Source: JACCTU01 sp963798985 (GTDB lineage: Bacteria; Actinomycetota; Thermoleophilia; Gaiellales; Gaiellaceae). Taken from it: a stretch of 64,000 nucleotides of DNA. Both the position numbers and the translations under genes were made by a program. Below, one piece after another: positions 44,022 to 53,456 of this stretch; positions within the stretch are counted from its first letter, which is position 1; every line of letters starts with the position of its first letter. The stretch covers positions 114,011 to 178,010 of the forward strand of contig CAWCVL010000001.1 of the NCBI GenBank assembly GCA_963798985.1, written 5' to 3'. The notes under the pieces are model-generated. The model was given only the letters and a program-made list of their open reading frames with translations, was not told where the DNA came from and made no database searches.

Positions 44022-44645
44022 ATGGCGCTCGCAGGCCTGAAGGCGACGTACACGACCGGCGCGCGCAGGCTCGCCTCGCGCTCGATCACCGGTCTGACGC
44101 GGACCCGCGTCACGCCGAACGCCTTGACCGCCGCAGGGGTGGCGCTCTGCGCCGTCGCCTCGGTGGTCGTGTACTTCGAGTACCGGAACGAGCTCGTGTT
44201 CTTCTGGGCAGGCGCGCTCCTGTTCGTGATCGGGTCGATCCTGGACATCCTCGACGGCGCGCTGGCGAGAGCCGGGGGGAAGACGACGCCGTTCGGCGCG
44301 TTCGTCGACTCGACCACGGACCGGATGAGCGAGGCGTTCATGCTGGGCGCGATCGCGCTCGTCCTGACTCGTGACGGGAGCGAGCTCGGGGTCGGCCTGA
44401 CGGTTGCCGCGATCGCCGGCTCGTTCCTCGTCAGCTACACGCGCGCACGGGCAGAGGCGCTCGGACTGCGGGGCGACGTCGGCATCGGCTCGCGGGCGGA
44501 GCGCGTCGTGGTGATCACCGCCGGCCTCGTGCTCGCGCCGTGGGGTGTGCTGCCGTGGGCGATCGGATTGCTCGCCGCGACCGCGTGGTTCACAGTGCTG
44601 CAGCGCATCCTGCACGTGCGACGCCAGCTTCGTTCGAGCGCGTAG
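44022..44645 (+). CDS. CDP-alcohol phosphatidyltransferase
   Basis: A 207-aa membrane phospholipid synthase. The family signature D-x2-D-G-x2-A-R-x8-G-x3-D-x3-D is complete in DILDGALARAGG, then FGAFVDSTTDR. It resembles the phosphatidylinositol-phosphate synthase/PgsA group of actinobacteria. It starts at ATG 44022, 11 nt after the PAP2 gene, so they are probably co-transcribed. Which head group it transfers cannot be told. Confidence 0.9.
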   Translation: MALAGLKATYTTGARRLASRSITGLTRTRVTPNALTAAGVALCAVASVVVYFEYRNELVFFWAGALLFVIGSILDILDGALARAGGKTTPFGAFVDSTTDRMSEAFMLGAIALVLTRDGSELGVGLTVAAIAGSFLVSYTRARAEALGLRGDVGIGSRAERVVVITAGLVLAPWGVLPWAIGLLAATAWFTVLQRILHVRRQLRSSA

Positions 44646-44651
44646 CGCTCA

Positions 44652-44668
44652 TCACCCCGAGCGGGTGA
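44652..44668. promoter_or_regulatory. TCACCC box 1 (operator-like palindrome)
   Basis: TCACCC-CGAGC-GGGTGA, with arms extending to a perfect 9-bp palindrome at 44649-44671. It lies 65 nt upstream of the ATG of the membrane gene at 44733. Confidence 0.7.
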
Positions 44669-44732
44669 TGAACGGCAGCGCCACGGGCGAAAGGATCGGC
44701 TCGCCCCCACTCCACGAGAAAGGACGGCACGG

Positions 44733-45152
44733 ATGACGACCCCTGGTTCCCCGAGGACCACCAGCGGCTGGGCCATGGGCCTGGTCACGTTCGCCGCCGC
44801 ACTCATGCTGATGGCCGGCGTGTTCCAGGCGATTTCGGGATTGGCTGCGATCTTCAACGACGAGTTCTTCGTCGTGACCCAGAACTACGTGTTCGACCTC
44901 GATGCGTCGGCGTGGGGCTGGGTGCATCTGCTCCTCGGCATCCTGCTCGGCGCGGCGGGCTGGGCCATCTTCAGCGGCGCCGTCTGGGGCCGCACGGTCG
45001 GGATCATCCTCGCGATCCTCAGCGCGATCGCGAACTTCTTCTTCATCCCGTACTACCCGGTCTGGGCGATCGTGATCATCGCGCTCGACGTCGCGATCAT
45101 CTGGGCGCTGTGCGTCTGGGATCGAGGGAGCGCTCGCGCGGCCGGCCTCTAG
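44733..45152 (+). CDS. Four-helix membrane protein (DUF7144-like)
   Basis: A 139-aa integral membrane protein with four helices (GLVTFAAALMLMAGVFQAIS, WVHLLLGILLGAAGWAIFSG, GIILAILSAIANFFFIPYYP, AIVIIALDVAIIWALCVW). This is the common actinobacterial four-helix family annotated DUF7144. It is preceded by AGAAAGGA and TCACCC box 1. The flippase-like gene follows at 45192. Function is unknown. Confidence 0.8.
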   Translation: MTTPGSPRTTSGWAMGLVTFAAALMLMAGVFQAISGLAAIFNDEFFVVTQNYVFDLDASAWGWVHLLLGILLGAAGWAIFSGAVWGRTVGIILAILSAIANFFFIPYYPVWAIVIIALDVAIIWALCVWDRGSARAAGL

Positions 45153-45191
45153 TCGCCCTCCTGCCCCCTCCCTGACGTTCATGCTGGACGC

Positions 45192-46226
45192 GTGCGGAGG
45201 CTGAGTCGTTTGAGATCGCGGGGCGCGCTGCAGAAAGCGGCGGGGCTCGCGGTCGTCGTCGTCGCGTTCGCGTTCGTGCTCCCCCGCCTCGCCGACTACG
45301 GCGAGGTCTGGCGCGAGGTGAAGTCGCTCGACGCGCGATCGCTTGGGCTGCTCTTGATCGTGACGGCGGTGAACCTCGCGACGTTCGCGCCGCCGTGGAT
45401 GGCAGCGCTGCCCGGGCTGGGTTACTGGCGCGCGTTCGTCTCGACCCAGGCGTCGACCGCATCCACGTACATCGCTCCCGGGGGTGCCGCAGTCGGCATC
45501 GCGGCGTCGGTCGTGCTGCTCAAGCGGTGGGGCTACCGCACGTCGGCGGTCGCGCTTGCCGCGGCGTTGACGGGGATCTGGAACCAGCTCGCGGCGCTCG
45601 GATTTCCCGCGCTCGCGCTCGGGCTGCTCACGGTCACCGGCGGACAAAGCCCGTTGCTGCGCACCGTGGGGCTCCTTGCCCTCGTCGGCTTCGCGGTATC
45701 GCTCGTCCTGTTCGTCTGCGCGCTCGTGAGCAACCGGCTTGCTCGCTGGGTCGGCACATGGGCCTTGCGTGCTGCGCGGTGGCTCGCGCGCGTCGCCCGC
45801 CGGCGCGAGGTCCGCTGGAACGCCGAAACGATCGTGCAGTTCCGCAGGCGTACCGCCGCGTTGCTGTCCAGACGTTGGCACGTCCTGACGCTCGCGACGC
45901 TCGTCGGCCAGCTCTCCGTGTTCACGGTGCTCCTCACATGCCTCCGCACGCTCGGTGTGACAGGGAGCGAGGTCAGCCTCGTCGAGGCGTTTGCGGCCTG
46001 GTCGCTGATGCGCCTGCTCGGGTCGCTCCCGCTGACGCCGGGCGGGATCGGGATCGTCGAGGTCGGCCTGATCGGGCTGCTCGTCGGTTTCGGTGGCAGC
46101 GACGCGGAGGTCGTCGCGGCGGTCCTGCTGTACCGGTTCCTGACGATCGTGCCGACGCTCGTGATCGGGCTCGTCCTCGGTGCGACCTGGCGACCGCGGA
46201 CGAACACCGTCACCCCGGAGGGGTGA
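45192..46226 (+). CDS. Flippase-like membrane protein (UPF0104/LPG synthase TM family)
   Basis: A 344-aa integral membrane protein of the lysylphosphatidylglycerol-synthase TM domain type, with about eight helices and the conserved tail block SLPLTPGGIGIVEVGL. Similar proteins move or modify lipids; none of the soluble aminoacyl domain is present. It is 39 nt downstream of the four-helix protein and probably shares TCACCC box 1. Its stop codon overlaps TCACCC box 2. A second copy is at 58276. Confidence 0.85.
   Translation: MRRLSRLRSRGALQKAAGLAVVVVAFAFVLPRLADYGEVWREVKSLDARSLGLLLIVTAVNLATFAPPWMAALPGLGYWRAFVSTQASTASTYIAPGGAAVGIAASVVLLKRWGYRTSAVALAAALTGIWNQLAALGFPALALGLLTVTGGQSPLLRTVGLLALVGFAVSLVLFVCALVSNRLARWVGTWALRAARWLARVARRREVRWNAETIVQFRRRTAALLSRRWHVLTLATLVGQLSVFTVLLTCLRTLGVTGSEVSLVEAFAAWSLMRLLGSLPLTPGGIGIVEVGLIGLLVGFGGSDAEVVAAVLLYRFLTIVPTLVIGLVLGATWRPRTNTVTPEG
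46210..46226. promoter_or_regulatory. TCACCC box 2
   Basis: TCACCC-CGGAG-GGGTGA over the stop codon of the flippase gene, 39 nt upstream of the start at 46266. Confidence 0.65.
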
Positions 46227-46265
46227 TGCGGTGCGCGCGCCCCCGGCGCAGAGTCGCGTGAGCGC

Positions 46266-46586
46266 GTGTTCTTCCTGCTCGCACTCGGGCTCCTGATCGT
46301 CCTCCCGTCGCCTTGGGGCGCGACGGCGTTCCTCGTGTGTCTCGTGCTCGGCTGCTTCGAGGCGGCCTACTGGTGGCGCCGCATGCGCCGAAACCCGGTG
46401 GAGGCCGGCGCCGAGACGCTGATCGGGAAGTCGGCCACGGTCGTCGTTGCGTGCCGACCCGTCGGGCAGGTGGCGGTTGCCGGCGAACGCTGGGAGGCAC
46501 GTTGCGAAGCCGGCGCCGACGTCGGCGACGTCGTGACGGTGGTCGGCCGGGATGACCTGCAGCTCATCGTCGCTCCCGCGGCGTAG
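46266..46586 (+). CDS. NfeD-like membrane protein
   Basis: A 106-aa protein with two N-terminal membrane helices (FFLLALGLLIVLPSPWGATA, then FLVCLVLGCFEAAYWW) and a C-terminal OB-like domain of about 60 residues (LIGKSATVVVACRPVG, GDVVTVVGRDDLQLIV). This is the short NfeD shape, normally linked to membrane homeostasis. It has its own TCACCC box 2 upstream and overlaps the YihY gene end. Confidence 0.75.
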   Translation: MFFLLALGLLIVLPSPWGATAFLVCLVLGCFEAAYWWRRMRRNPVEAGAETLIGKSATVVVACRPVGQVAVAGERWEARCEAGADVGDVVTVVGRDDLQLIVAPAA

Positions 46587-47391
46587 CGAACCCCGCGACG
46601 AGCTCTGCTCCGACGAGCATCGCCACGACTCCGGCGTAGACGACGAGCAGGAAGCCGAGCACCGCGCCGAGCGAGCCGTACACAACGCTGAGGTCCCCGA
46701 ACCGCGTGAGGTACCAGCCGTACGCGATCGAAGCAACCTTGAACCCGATCGCACCCGCCGTTGCTCCGATCAGCACCGGTCGCCAGCACGGCGTCACGGG
46801 TGGCACGAACCGATAGAGAACGACGCAGCACGCGAACGTCAGGCCCAGAGAGGCGGCGACCCCGATCAGCTCGCCGAGCCGGTCCCCGGCGCGGGTCAGG
46901 CCGAGAGCATCGCCGAGGCTTCCGCCGAGCTGCGCGACCGCCTCGGCGACGATGCTGAGGCCGAATCCCGCGACCACGACGATCCCGACCCCGAGCACCA
47001 ACGCGAGGTCGAGCACCTTCGCGCGAGCGTACGGGCGACGGGGCGCCGACCAGATGTTCTGAAAGGCGATCCGGAACGAGCCCATCAGTCCGCTCGCCGC
47101 CCACAACAGGCCGACGAGCGCGACCAGGCCCGCGACCGACGCGGTCGCGCGACCGCCGACCACCGACCGGTCGACGCTGTCCTCCAGCTGCTCCGCACCG
47201 CCGAGGTCGCCGACGATCCAGTCGGCGAAACGGTCGGCGACCTCGGGCGGTAGCACGAGGTGAAGGAACGACACGGTCAGCGCGATGAGCGGGACGAGCG
47301 AGAAGAGCACCCGAAACGAGATCGCAGCAGCGTGCTGCGACAGCCCGTGCGCGCCGTAGCCCCTCACGGCGCTCGAGATGGCGCGTCTCAT
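46564..47391 (-). CDS. YihY/BrkB-family inner-membrane protein
   Basis: A 275-aa six-helix protein of the YihY (formerly 'RNase BN') family: QHAAAISFRVLFSLVPLIAL near the N-terminus and SVVYGSLGAVLGFLLVVYAG near the C-terminus. The family has no settled function and is not a nuclease. It starts 2 nt after the FGE stop, the last gene of the LAL-FGE-YihY operon. Confidence 0.88.
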   Translation of the reverse strand: MRRAISSAVRGYGAHGLSQHAAAISFRVLFSLVPLIALTVSFLHLVLPPEVADRFADWIVGDLGGAEQLEDSVDRSVVGGRATASVAGLVALVGLLWAASGLMGSFRIAFQNIWSAPRRPYARAKVLDLALVLGVGIVVVAGFGLSIVAEAVAQLGGSLGDALGLTRAGDRLGELIGVAASLGLTFACCVVLYRFVPPVTPCWRPVLIGATAGAIGFKVASIAYGWYLTRFGDLSVVYGSLGAVLGFLLVVYAGVVAMLVGAELVAGFATPRERR

Positions 47392-47393
47392 CG

Positions 47394-48296
47394 CTACGCG
47401 TCGCGGACGACGCAGCGAAAGCCGATGTGCCCCGTCGACGTGTCAACCGTCTCGCCCTGCCTCGCCGCGGGGCGGTAGCGGAGGCAGTAGCTCGGCGCGC
47501 AGAGATGGGAGCCGCCCTTGATCACTCGGCGCGGGATCGGCTCGGCCGACTGCGGCGAGCTCACGCGCGGGTTGCGTGGCACGCAGCACGGACGCTCGAC
47601 CTCGTCGGTGTGCTGCAGCCGGAAGAAGTCGCTCGTCCACTCCCAGACGTTGCCGCACATGTCGAGCAGTCCGTAGCCGTTCGGCGCGAAGCTGCCGACC
47701 GGAGACGTTCCCTCGTAGCCGTCGTCCTTCGAGTTGTGCCACGGAAACTCGCCCTGCCACGTGTTCGCCATCCGCGTTCCGTTCGGGACCTCGTCCTCAC
47801 CCCAAGCAAACCGCGCACCGTCGAGACCGCCGCGCGCCGCGTACTCCCACTCCGCCTCGGTCGGCAGCGACTTGCCCGCCCAGGTCGCGTAGGCCTCTGC
47901 GTCCTCGTACGCCACTTGCACGACCGGGTGCCGATCCCGACCATTGATCGTGCTGCCCGCGCCCGCCGGCTTCTTCCAGTACGCGCCCGGCACGTACTCC
48001 CACCAGTTGCGGAAGTCGTCCAATCCAACAGGGCCGGCTGTCTTGCGAAACACGAGCGACCCGGGCACGAGCAAGTCCGGATCGGCGTCCGGGTAGTCGG
48101 CGGGGTCGAGCGGCCGTTCCGCGACAGTCGTGTACCCGGTCTCGCGCACGAAGCGGCGAAAGTCGCTTGCCGTCACCGGGCGCTCGTCGATCCAGAACCC
48201 GTCGACGGTCACGCGGTGGACCGGGCGCTCCTCCGGATAGAACTCCTCCGATCCCATCGCGAACGTGCCGCCCTCGAGCCGACGCATGCCGCGCAC
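47394..48296 (-). CDS. Formylglycine-generating enzyme (sulfatase-activating)
   Basis: Copper-dependent oxidase that converts the active-site Cys of sulfatases to formylglycine. The 300-aa protein has the FGE-sulfatase fold (GGTFAMGSEEFYPEERPVHR, LPTEAEWEYAARGG, GNVWEWTSDFF). The C-terminal active-site pair is in GGSHLCAPSYCLRYRPAAR, the Cys-x4-Cys arrangement of true FGE rather than the generic SUMF paralogues. It lies 8 nt after the LAL gene. The arylsulfatase at 60771, with the Cys-x-Pro-x-Arg substrate motif, is the likely client. Confidence 0.92.
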   Translation of the reverse strand: MRGMRRLEGGTFAMGSEEFYPEERPVHRVTVDGFWIDERPVTASDFRRFVRETGYTTVAERPLDPADYPDADPDLLVPGSLVFRKTAGPVGLDDFRNWWEYVPGAYWKKPAGAGSTINGRDRHPVVQVAYEDAEAYATWAGKSLPTEAEWEYAARGGLDGARFAWGEDEVPNGTRMANTWQGEFPWHNSKDDGYEGTSPVGSFAPNGYGLLDMCGNVWEWTSDFFRLQHTDEVERPCCVPRNPRVSSPQSAEPIPRRVIKGGSHLCAPSYCLRYRPAARQGETVDTSTGHIGFRCVVRDA

Positions 48297-48304
48297 GCGC
48301 GACG

Positions 48305-50970
48305 TCAGAGGAGCTCGACCCGTCGTGCACGCTCGACCGCGTCGCGGCGACGTGTCGCGCCGAGCTTCCGGTAGATCGCCTTCAGGTGCGTCTTGACCGT
48401 GTTCACCGAGAGGAAGAGCTCGGATGCGATCTCCGCATTCGACATCATCGTCGGGAGGTAACGAAGCACCGCCTGCTCGCGATCGCTGAGCGGCTCGAGC
48501 AGCTCAGGCAACGTCAGCTCCTTGCTCGCCGCTCGCCGCTCGAGCGCTGCGATCAACTCGGCGACGAGCGCACGATGGTCGGTGCCGTGGCGCACCCGCT
48601 CGACGAGCAGCCCACGCACGGACGGGCCGCCGTCGACGAACGCGCGCCGGTAGCTCCCGCGCTCGGCGAGCCCGAGGGCCGACTCGATCGCGACGCCTGC
48701 GCCGGCTCGGTCGTTCAGTTCATGCTTGGCGACGGCCTCGAGCACGCCGGCTTCGACCTGACCGGCGAGATCACGGTTGCCGCTCGAGGGGTCGTACGCC
48801 TCGATCTCGGCCAGGGCGTCGGCCGGCGAGCCCTGCGCGAGGCTAATCCGCGCGAGCACGAGACCGCCGTCCCCGTCCTCGAGCGTTGCTCGCTCGATCG
48901 CGAGCCGCGCCGCCTCGAGATCGCCGCTCGCGGCGAGGACGCGAGCCTCCGCGGTCTGCACGAGCGCGGCGAGGAAGAGCGGCGGCTCCCAGCCGTGAAT
49001 CTGAGCGCGTGCGCCGCGAAGCCGGCGCAGACCGTCGACGGACCCGTCCGGGCCGGCTGCTGCGAGCACGAGCGCCTCGAGCAGCGCCGCGCCGACCGTC
49101 CCGGTGCGATCGCCCCAGAGGCGGGCGGCTGCCGCTGCCTGCTGGATGTGTTCCGCTGCGAGCTCGAGCTCGTTCCACTGATAGTGGGCCCAACCGAGCA
49201 CGAGCCGCGAGCCGATGCCCTGATGCAGCATCGCCCAGTTGCGACGCTCCGCGAAGTCGACGCCCTCGCGCGCGAGCTCGGCGGCGTGGCGCAGACGCCC
49301 GCGCGTCGACTCGAGCATCGCGAGCTGGCTCAGCGAGTTCAGGACGACGTGGTCCAGGCCACCCTCACGCGCGAGCGACATCGCCTCGTACAGGCGAGGT
49401 TCGGCGTCTGCCACGGCGCCCGTGGCGACGTCGACGGTGCCGAGGTTCGAGAGGACGATCGTCCGCCGAGCTCGCTCGCGCGCAGCGGGGGCGAAGTTGC
49501 CGACGATCGGCTCGTCCTCGAGCTCGCGAGCGATCTCGAGGACCCGAGCGTAGTCGCCTTCGAGCCTTGCGATCGTCAGCACGAACGTCTTCGAGATGAC
49601 GCTCAACGCGTCGCGCCGGTACGGGGTTGCGCTCTCGAGGCCCCGTTCAGCGATCTGGAAGGTGCGCTCCGCCTCGAGGCGGTTTCCGAGGAGCAGGTGC
49701 GCCGCGGCCACGCGAAGGGCGAGTCCTGGCCGGCCCTCCAGCTCCGCCTCCGGCGTCTCGCTGACCGCGTCGCGATCACGCGCGGCCACACCGAAGACGA
49801 CGACGTTCCACGCCTCGGCCGTCAGCTCGTCCGCCAGATCCCAGTCCTCGCCCGCGATCGCATGTCGGAACGCCGTCTCCGGATCGCCGTGTCGCCACGC
49901 CCAGTGTGCAGTTCTGCGCTGCAATGACCGAAGCTCTTTCGGCTGTACCTGAGCGAAGCGCGCGAGCAGGAAGTCGCGGAGCAACGCGTGATAGCGGTAC
50001 GCCGCGCCGCCACCAGCCTGGCTCGAGATGAGGAAGTTCGCCGCCTCGAGCTCATCAAGCACGCGCCCCGCGTTCGGGTCGCCGCTCAGCTCGACGGCAA
50101 GCTCGGCCGTGAGCCGTTTTGGCACAGCTGTGCGCAGCACGAATCGGCGCCGGCCTTCCGGCAGGCGGTCGAAGATCTCGTTCAACAGGTAGTCGGCGAC
50201 GGCTCGGTCGTCCCCGGCGAAGCGGTGCACGAAGCTGCGCTTGTCTGCTTCGTCCTCGAGGGAGAGCGCGGCGAGCCGGAGCCCGGCGGCCCATCCTTCG
50301 GTGCGCTCACAGAGCGTCTCGACGTCGTCATCGTCGAGGAGCTCCGCGAGCGGGCCGAGCAGGTCGCGACACTCCTCGGCCGTGAACGCGAGGTCGTTCG
50401 CGCGCACTTCCGCAAGCTGGCCGGCGACGCGCTGGCGCTGAATCCGAAGCGGCGGATCGGCGCGCGTCGCCAGGACGAGCCGCAGCTGCTTCGGCGAGTG
50501 TGAGATCAGCGACCCGAGCTCCTTGAGAACGACGGGGTTCTCGATCTCGTGAAGGTCGTCGAGGACGAGGACGACGCGCCGGCGCGGCGGCAGGCGCTCG
50601 ATGAGCCGCCTCACGGGATCGTCGATCGCGTGGAGCCCCCCAGTTCGGAGGGCCCGAGCACCCGGTCGAGAGCGAGATCGACGCCCTGCCAGAAGTGCGG
50701 GCTCCAGTTGTCGTCGCGGTCGACCGTGAGCCACGCGACGTCGCGGCGCCCGGACGCCCACGACGCGACGAGTGCGGTCTTCCCGGTCCCAGGGTGGGCA
50801 GAGACGAGGGTCAGCGGCTGCTCGACCGATCTGGTCAGCAACTCGTCGAGCCGGGGGCGTTTGACGAAGCTCGGCGGACGCGGTGGCGCCACCAGCTTCG
50901 TCTGGTGCACGCGAATCGAGGTCACGCGGCGGGCCGCTCCACCACGTCGCGGGGTCTTGGTTGTCCGCAC
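48305..50970 (-). CDS. LAL/MalT-type LuxR regulator, one frameshift
   Basis: A large ATP-dependent activator, about 890 residues after repair. The N-terminal part (KLVAPPRPPSFVKRPRLDEL, Walker A HPGTGKTALVASW) reads in one frame. At a C run near 50635 it shifts and continues VLVLDDLHEIENP. A long helical repeat region and a LuxR HTH follow (LSDREQAVLRYLPTMMSNAE, NTVKTHLKAIYRKLGATRRR). GTG 50970 is 36 nt from TCACCC box 3; GTG 50925 is also possible, while the frame above 50970 runs through the box. First gene of the operon with FGE and YihY. Candidate regulator of the TCACCC regulon. Confidence 0.88.
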
Positions 50971-51005
50971 GAGAGCGGCCTTTCGTCGTCTGGTGAAACA
51001 GAATG

Positions 51006-51022
51006 TCACCCTCCGAGGGTGA
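51006..51022. promoter_or_regulatory. TCACCC box 3
   Basis: TCACCC-TCCGA-GGGTGA, 36 nt upstream of GTG 50970 of the LAL regulator. It is one of two boxes in this divergent promoter. Confidence 0.7.
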
Positions 51023-51060
51023 GTTCAAGGGTGTTCACCGAACCGCGACCACAGCCCCCG

Positions 51061-51077
51061 TCACCCCGACGGGGTGA
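51061..51077. promoter_or_regulatory. TCACCC box 4
   Basis: TCACCC-CGACG-GGGTGA, 36 nt upstream of GTG 51113. It faces the plus-strand operon of 51113, 52311 and 53045. Confidence 0.7.
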
Positions 51078-51112
51078 AGCGCCGACGCCCTCGCTTGCGA
51101 GAACATCGAAAC

Positions 51113-52303
51113 GTGACCGATGCCTCCCCTTCGCGCGGCCGCATGCTCGGAGCCCGCATCCTCGTTCTCCTCGGGGCGCTGTTCCTGATCGCCAGCCTGC
51201 TCGCTGGGTACATCCGGTTCCAGGCACTCGACACGGCAACGGTCGAGGAGTCGGCAGGACTGCTGATCGAGGACAAGGAAATACGCGACCAAATCGCAGC
51301 GTCGCTCGTCGAACAGCTGTTCACGAACGTCGACGTCACCGCCCAACTCGAGCAGCAACTCCCCGCCGACCAGCAGGGGCTTGCAGGCGCGCTCAGTGCC
51401 GCCGTGCGCGAGCTCGCCGATCGCGGCGCGGTTCGGATGCTCGACCGACCAGAGGCCCAGGAGCTTTGGGTCAACGCGATCGCGTTCTCCCACGAGCAAC
51501 TGATCACCGTGCTCGAAGACGACGTCCGAGGCGTCGAGACCGACTCGGGCGCCGTGTTCCTCGACCTCGGCCCGCTCCTGGTCGAGCTCGGCGAGCGTGT
51601 CCCAATCCTCGGCCGGCTTGCCGCGCAGCTCCCTGAGGACAGCACTCGGATCAGGATCATGGACGCGAACCAGCTCGAGAGCGCACAGGACCTGACCAAG
51701 CTCCTGAAGACGCTTGGCAGTTGGCTGTGGATCGTGCCGCTGCTCCTTTTTGCTGCAGCTCTCGCACTCGCCTCGGGACGGCGGCGCGCGATCCTGCGCT
51801 CGATCGGAATAGCCACGATCGTGACGGGCCTGGTGGTGCTCGCCGTACGCAGGCTCGCCGGTTCCTACATCGTCGACTCGCTCGTTCCGACCGCGTCTGC
51901 GGAGACGGCGGCGGGGAACGCCTGGGACATCCTGACCCGGCAGCTCTCCGACGGCGGTTGGACCTTCATCGGCCTCGGGGTGGTCCTGCTCGTCGCGGTC
52001 TGGATCTCCGGTGTGGGCCGCAGCGCGACGGCCGCGCGGACGGAACTCGCGCCGTTCCTCGCACGGGCCGAGATCGCCTTCGGCGCGGCGGCGGTGCTCT
52101 TCGCCCTGCTCTTGATCTGGTCCCCGACGGTTCAAACGACACGCGTTCCGCTGATGATCGCGGCCGCGGTGTTCCTCGGGTTCGGGGTCGAGGTACTCCG
52201 CCGGCTGACGGCCGTCGAGCATCCGGGCGCGTCCGAGCTCGATCTCTCGGACTACGCGCGCGAGCGATTCGCGCGAATGCGCGGCCGCGGCCCAAGCCAG
52301 TAA
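51113..52303 (+). CDS. Large membrane protein of unknown family
   Basis: A 396-aa protein with an N-terminal membrane helix (ILVLLGALFLIASLLAGYI), an extracytoplasmic domain of about 170 residues, four further helices and a cytosolic tail. The layout resembles actinobacterial integral membrane proteins of unknown function. GTG 51113 stands 36 nt from TCACCC box 4, the same spacing as at the divergent LAL gene, which is why I choose it over 51074. It heads a plus-strand operon with a metallo-beta-lactamase and an ion channel. Confidence 0.78.
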   Translation: MTDASPSRGRMLGARILVLLGALFLIASLLAGYIRFQALDTATVEESAGLLIEDKEIRDQIAASLVEQLFTNVDVTAQLEQQLPADQQGLAGALSAAVRELADRGAVRMLDRPEAQELWVNAIAFSHEQLITVLEDDVRGVETDSGAVFLDLGPLLVELGERVPILGRLAAQLPEDSTRIRIMDANQLESAQDLTKLLKTLGSWLWIVPLLLFAAALALASGRRRAILRSIGIATIVTGLVVLAVRRLAGSYIVDSLVPTASAETAAGNAWDILTRQLSDGGWTFIGLGVVLLVAVWISGVGRSATAARTELAPFLARAEIAFGAAAVLFALLLIWSPTVQTTRVPLMIAAAVFLGFGVEVLRRLTAVEHPGASELDLSDYARERFARMRGRGPSQ

Positions 52304-52310
52304 GCAGCCG

Positions 52311-53048
52311 ATGGACGTCCGCTGGCTGGGGCACTCGACCGTCCTCCTCGAGATCGACGGGGCACGCGTGCTCACCGATCCGCTGCTGCGGAGGCGGGTG
52401 GCGCACCTGCGACGCTCGACACCGGCTCCCACCGAGACAGCAGTCGACGCCGTCCTGATCTCGCACGGGCACCACGACCACCTCGACGTCCCCTCGCTGC
52501 GGAAGCTGCCACGCTCAGTTCCGGTGGTCGTTCCCCGAGGCCTCGGACAACTCGTGGGGAAGCAAGGATTCACCGACGTGCGCGAGGTGCTCGCGGGAGA
52601 CGAGCTCGAGGTGTCGGGCCTCCGCGTGCGCGTCAGCCACGCCGAGCACGACGCGCGGCGAGTCGGCTCGAGGGTGCGCGCGACGCCGGTGGGCTACGCG
52701 CTCCTCGGCACATCCCGTGTGTTCTTCCCCGGCGACACGGACGTCTTCCCCGACCTCGAAGGGATCGTCTCGGAGCTCGACCTCGCCCTCGTTCCGATTT
52801 GGGGGTGGGGTGCGAGCCTCGGCGCCGGTCATCTCGACCCTGCTCGCGCGGCAGATGCGGTCGCGCTCTTACGACCGCGGGTTGCCGTGCCGATTCACTG
52901 GGGGACGTTTCGTCCGCTCCACCGGCGGTCGCGCGCTCCGTTCCTTCGCGATCCGGTCGACGAGTTCGTCGCCGCAGCGCGCGTGCGAGCCCCCGAGGTC
53001 GAGGTCCACGTGCTCGCGCCCGGCGAATCCCTCAGAATGCAGCCATGA
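52311..53048 (+). CDS. Metallo-beta-lactamase-fold hydrolase (UlaG-like)
   Basis: A 245-aa MBL-fold protein. The metal motif is SHGHHDHLD near residue 50; further ligands are in FFPGDTDVFPD and PIHWGTF. These fit the UlaG/YhfI-like group, whose substrates vary. It starts at ATG 52311, 7 nt after the membrane gene, and its stop overlaps the ATG of the channel gene, so all three are one unit. Confidence 0.9.
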   Translation: MDVRWLGHSTVLLEIDGARVLTDPLLRRRVAHLRRSTPAPTETAVDAVLISHGHHDHLDVPSLRKLPRSVPVVVPRGLGQLVGKQGFTDVREVLAGDELEVSGLRVRVSHAEHDARRVGSRVRATPVGYALLGTSRVFFPGDTDVFPDLEGIVSELDLALVPIWGWGASLGAGHLDPARAADAVALLRPRVAVPIHWGTFRPLHRRSRAPFLRDPVDEFVAAARVRAPEVEVHVLAPGESLRMQP

Positions 53049-53456
53049 ACGGCGCCCTGATCCGCTTCACAACGAAGCGCCTCGTGCGCGGCCTCGAGAC
53101 CGGGCGGATCCTCCCCGCGCTCTTCGTGACCATGTTCGGCCTCATCTTCATCTTCGCCGCCGTGATGCGAATCGTAGACCCCGAGTCGTTCCCGACCTAC
53201 GGAACGGCTCTCTGGTGGTCGGTGTCCACGGTCACGACGGTGGGCTACGGCGACGTCGTCCCGGAGCAGCCGTTCGGCCGCTTCGTTGCCGGAATCCTGA
53301 TGGTGCTCGGGTTCGGGTTCCTGTCGCTCGTCACAGGCGCAATCGCGTCAGGCACTCGTCAGCCGGCACAGGACGAACGAGGAGAGCGACGAGGTGGTCG
53401 ACGCGATCAACCGGCTCGAGCAGCGGATCGCCGAGCTCGAGAAGCGCGTCGGCTAG
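53045..53456 (+). CDS. Two-helix potassium channel, one frameshift
   Basis: K+ channel subunit. The selectivity filter TVGYGDVVPEQPFGR lies at about residue 61, between two membrane helices (LFVTMFGLIFIFAAVMRIVD, and FVAGILMVLGFGFLSLVTGA). Near 53350 the frame shifts to LVSRHRTNEESDEVVDAINR and a short coiled coil ending EKRVG, stopping at 53456. Repaired length is about 137 aa. The ATG at 53045 overlaps the MBL stop. Without repair the last third is wrong. Confidence 0.85.

Noticed and set aside
51029..51039. GGGTGTTCACC between boxes 3 and 4
   Set aside because: Arms are in the reverse order and there is no 5-nt spacer, so it does not match the box. It may be chance or a half-site.
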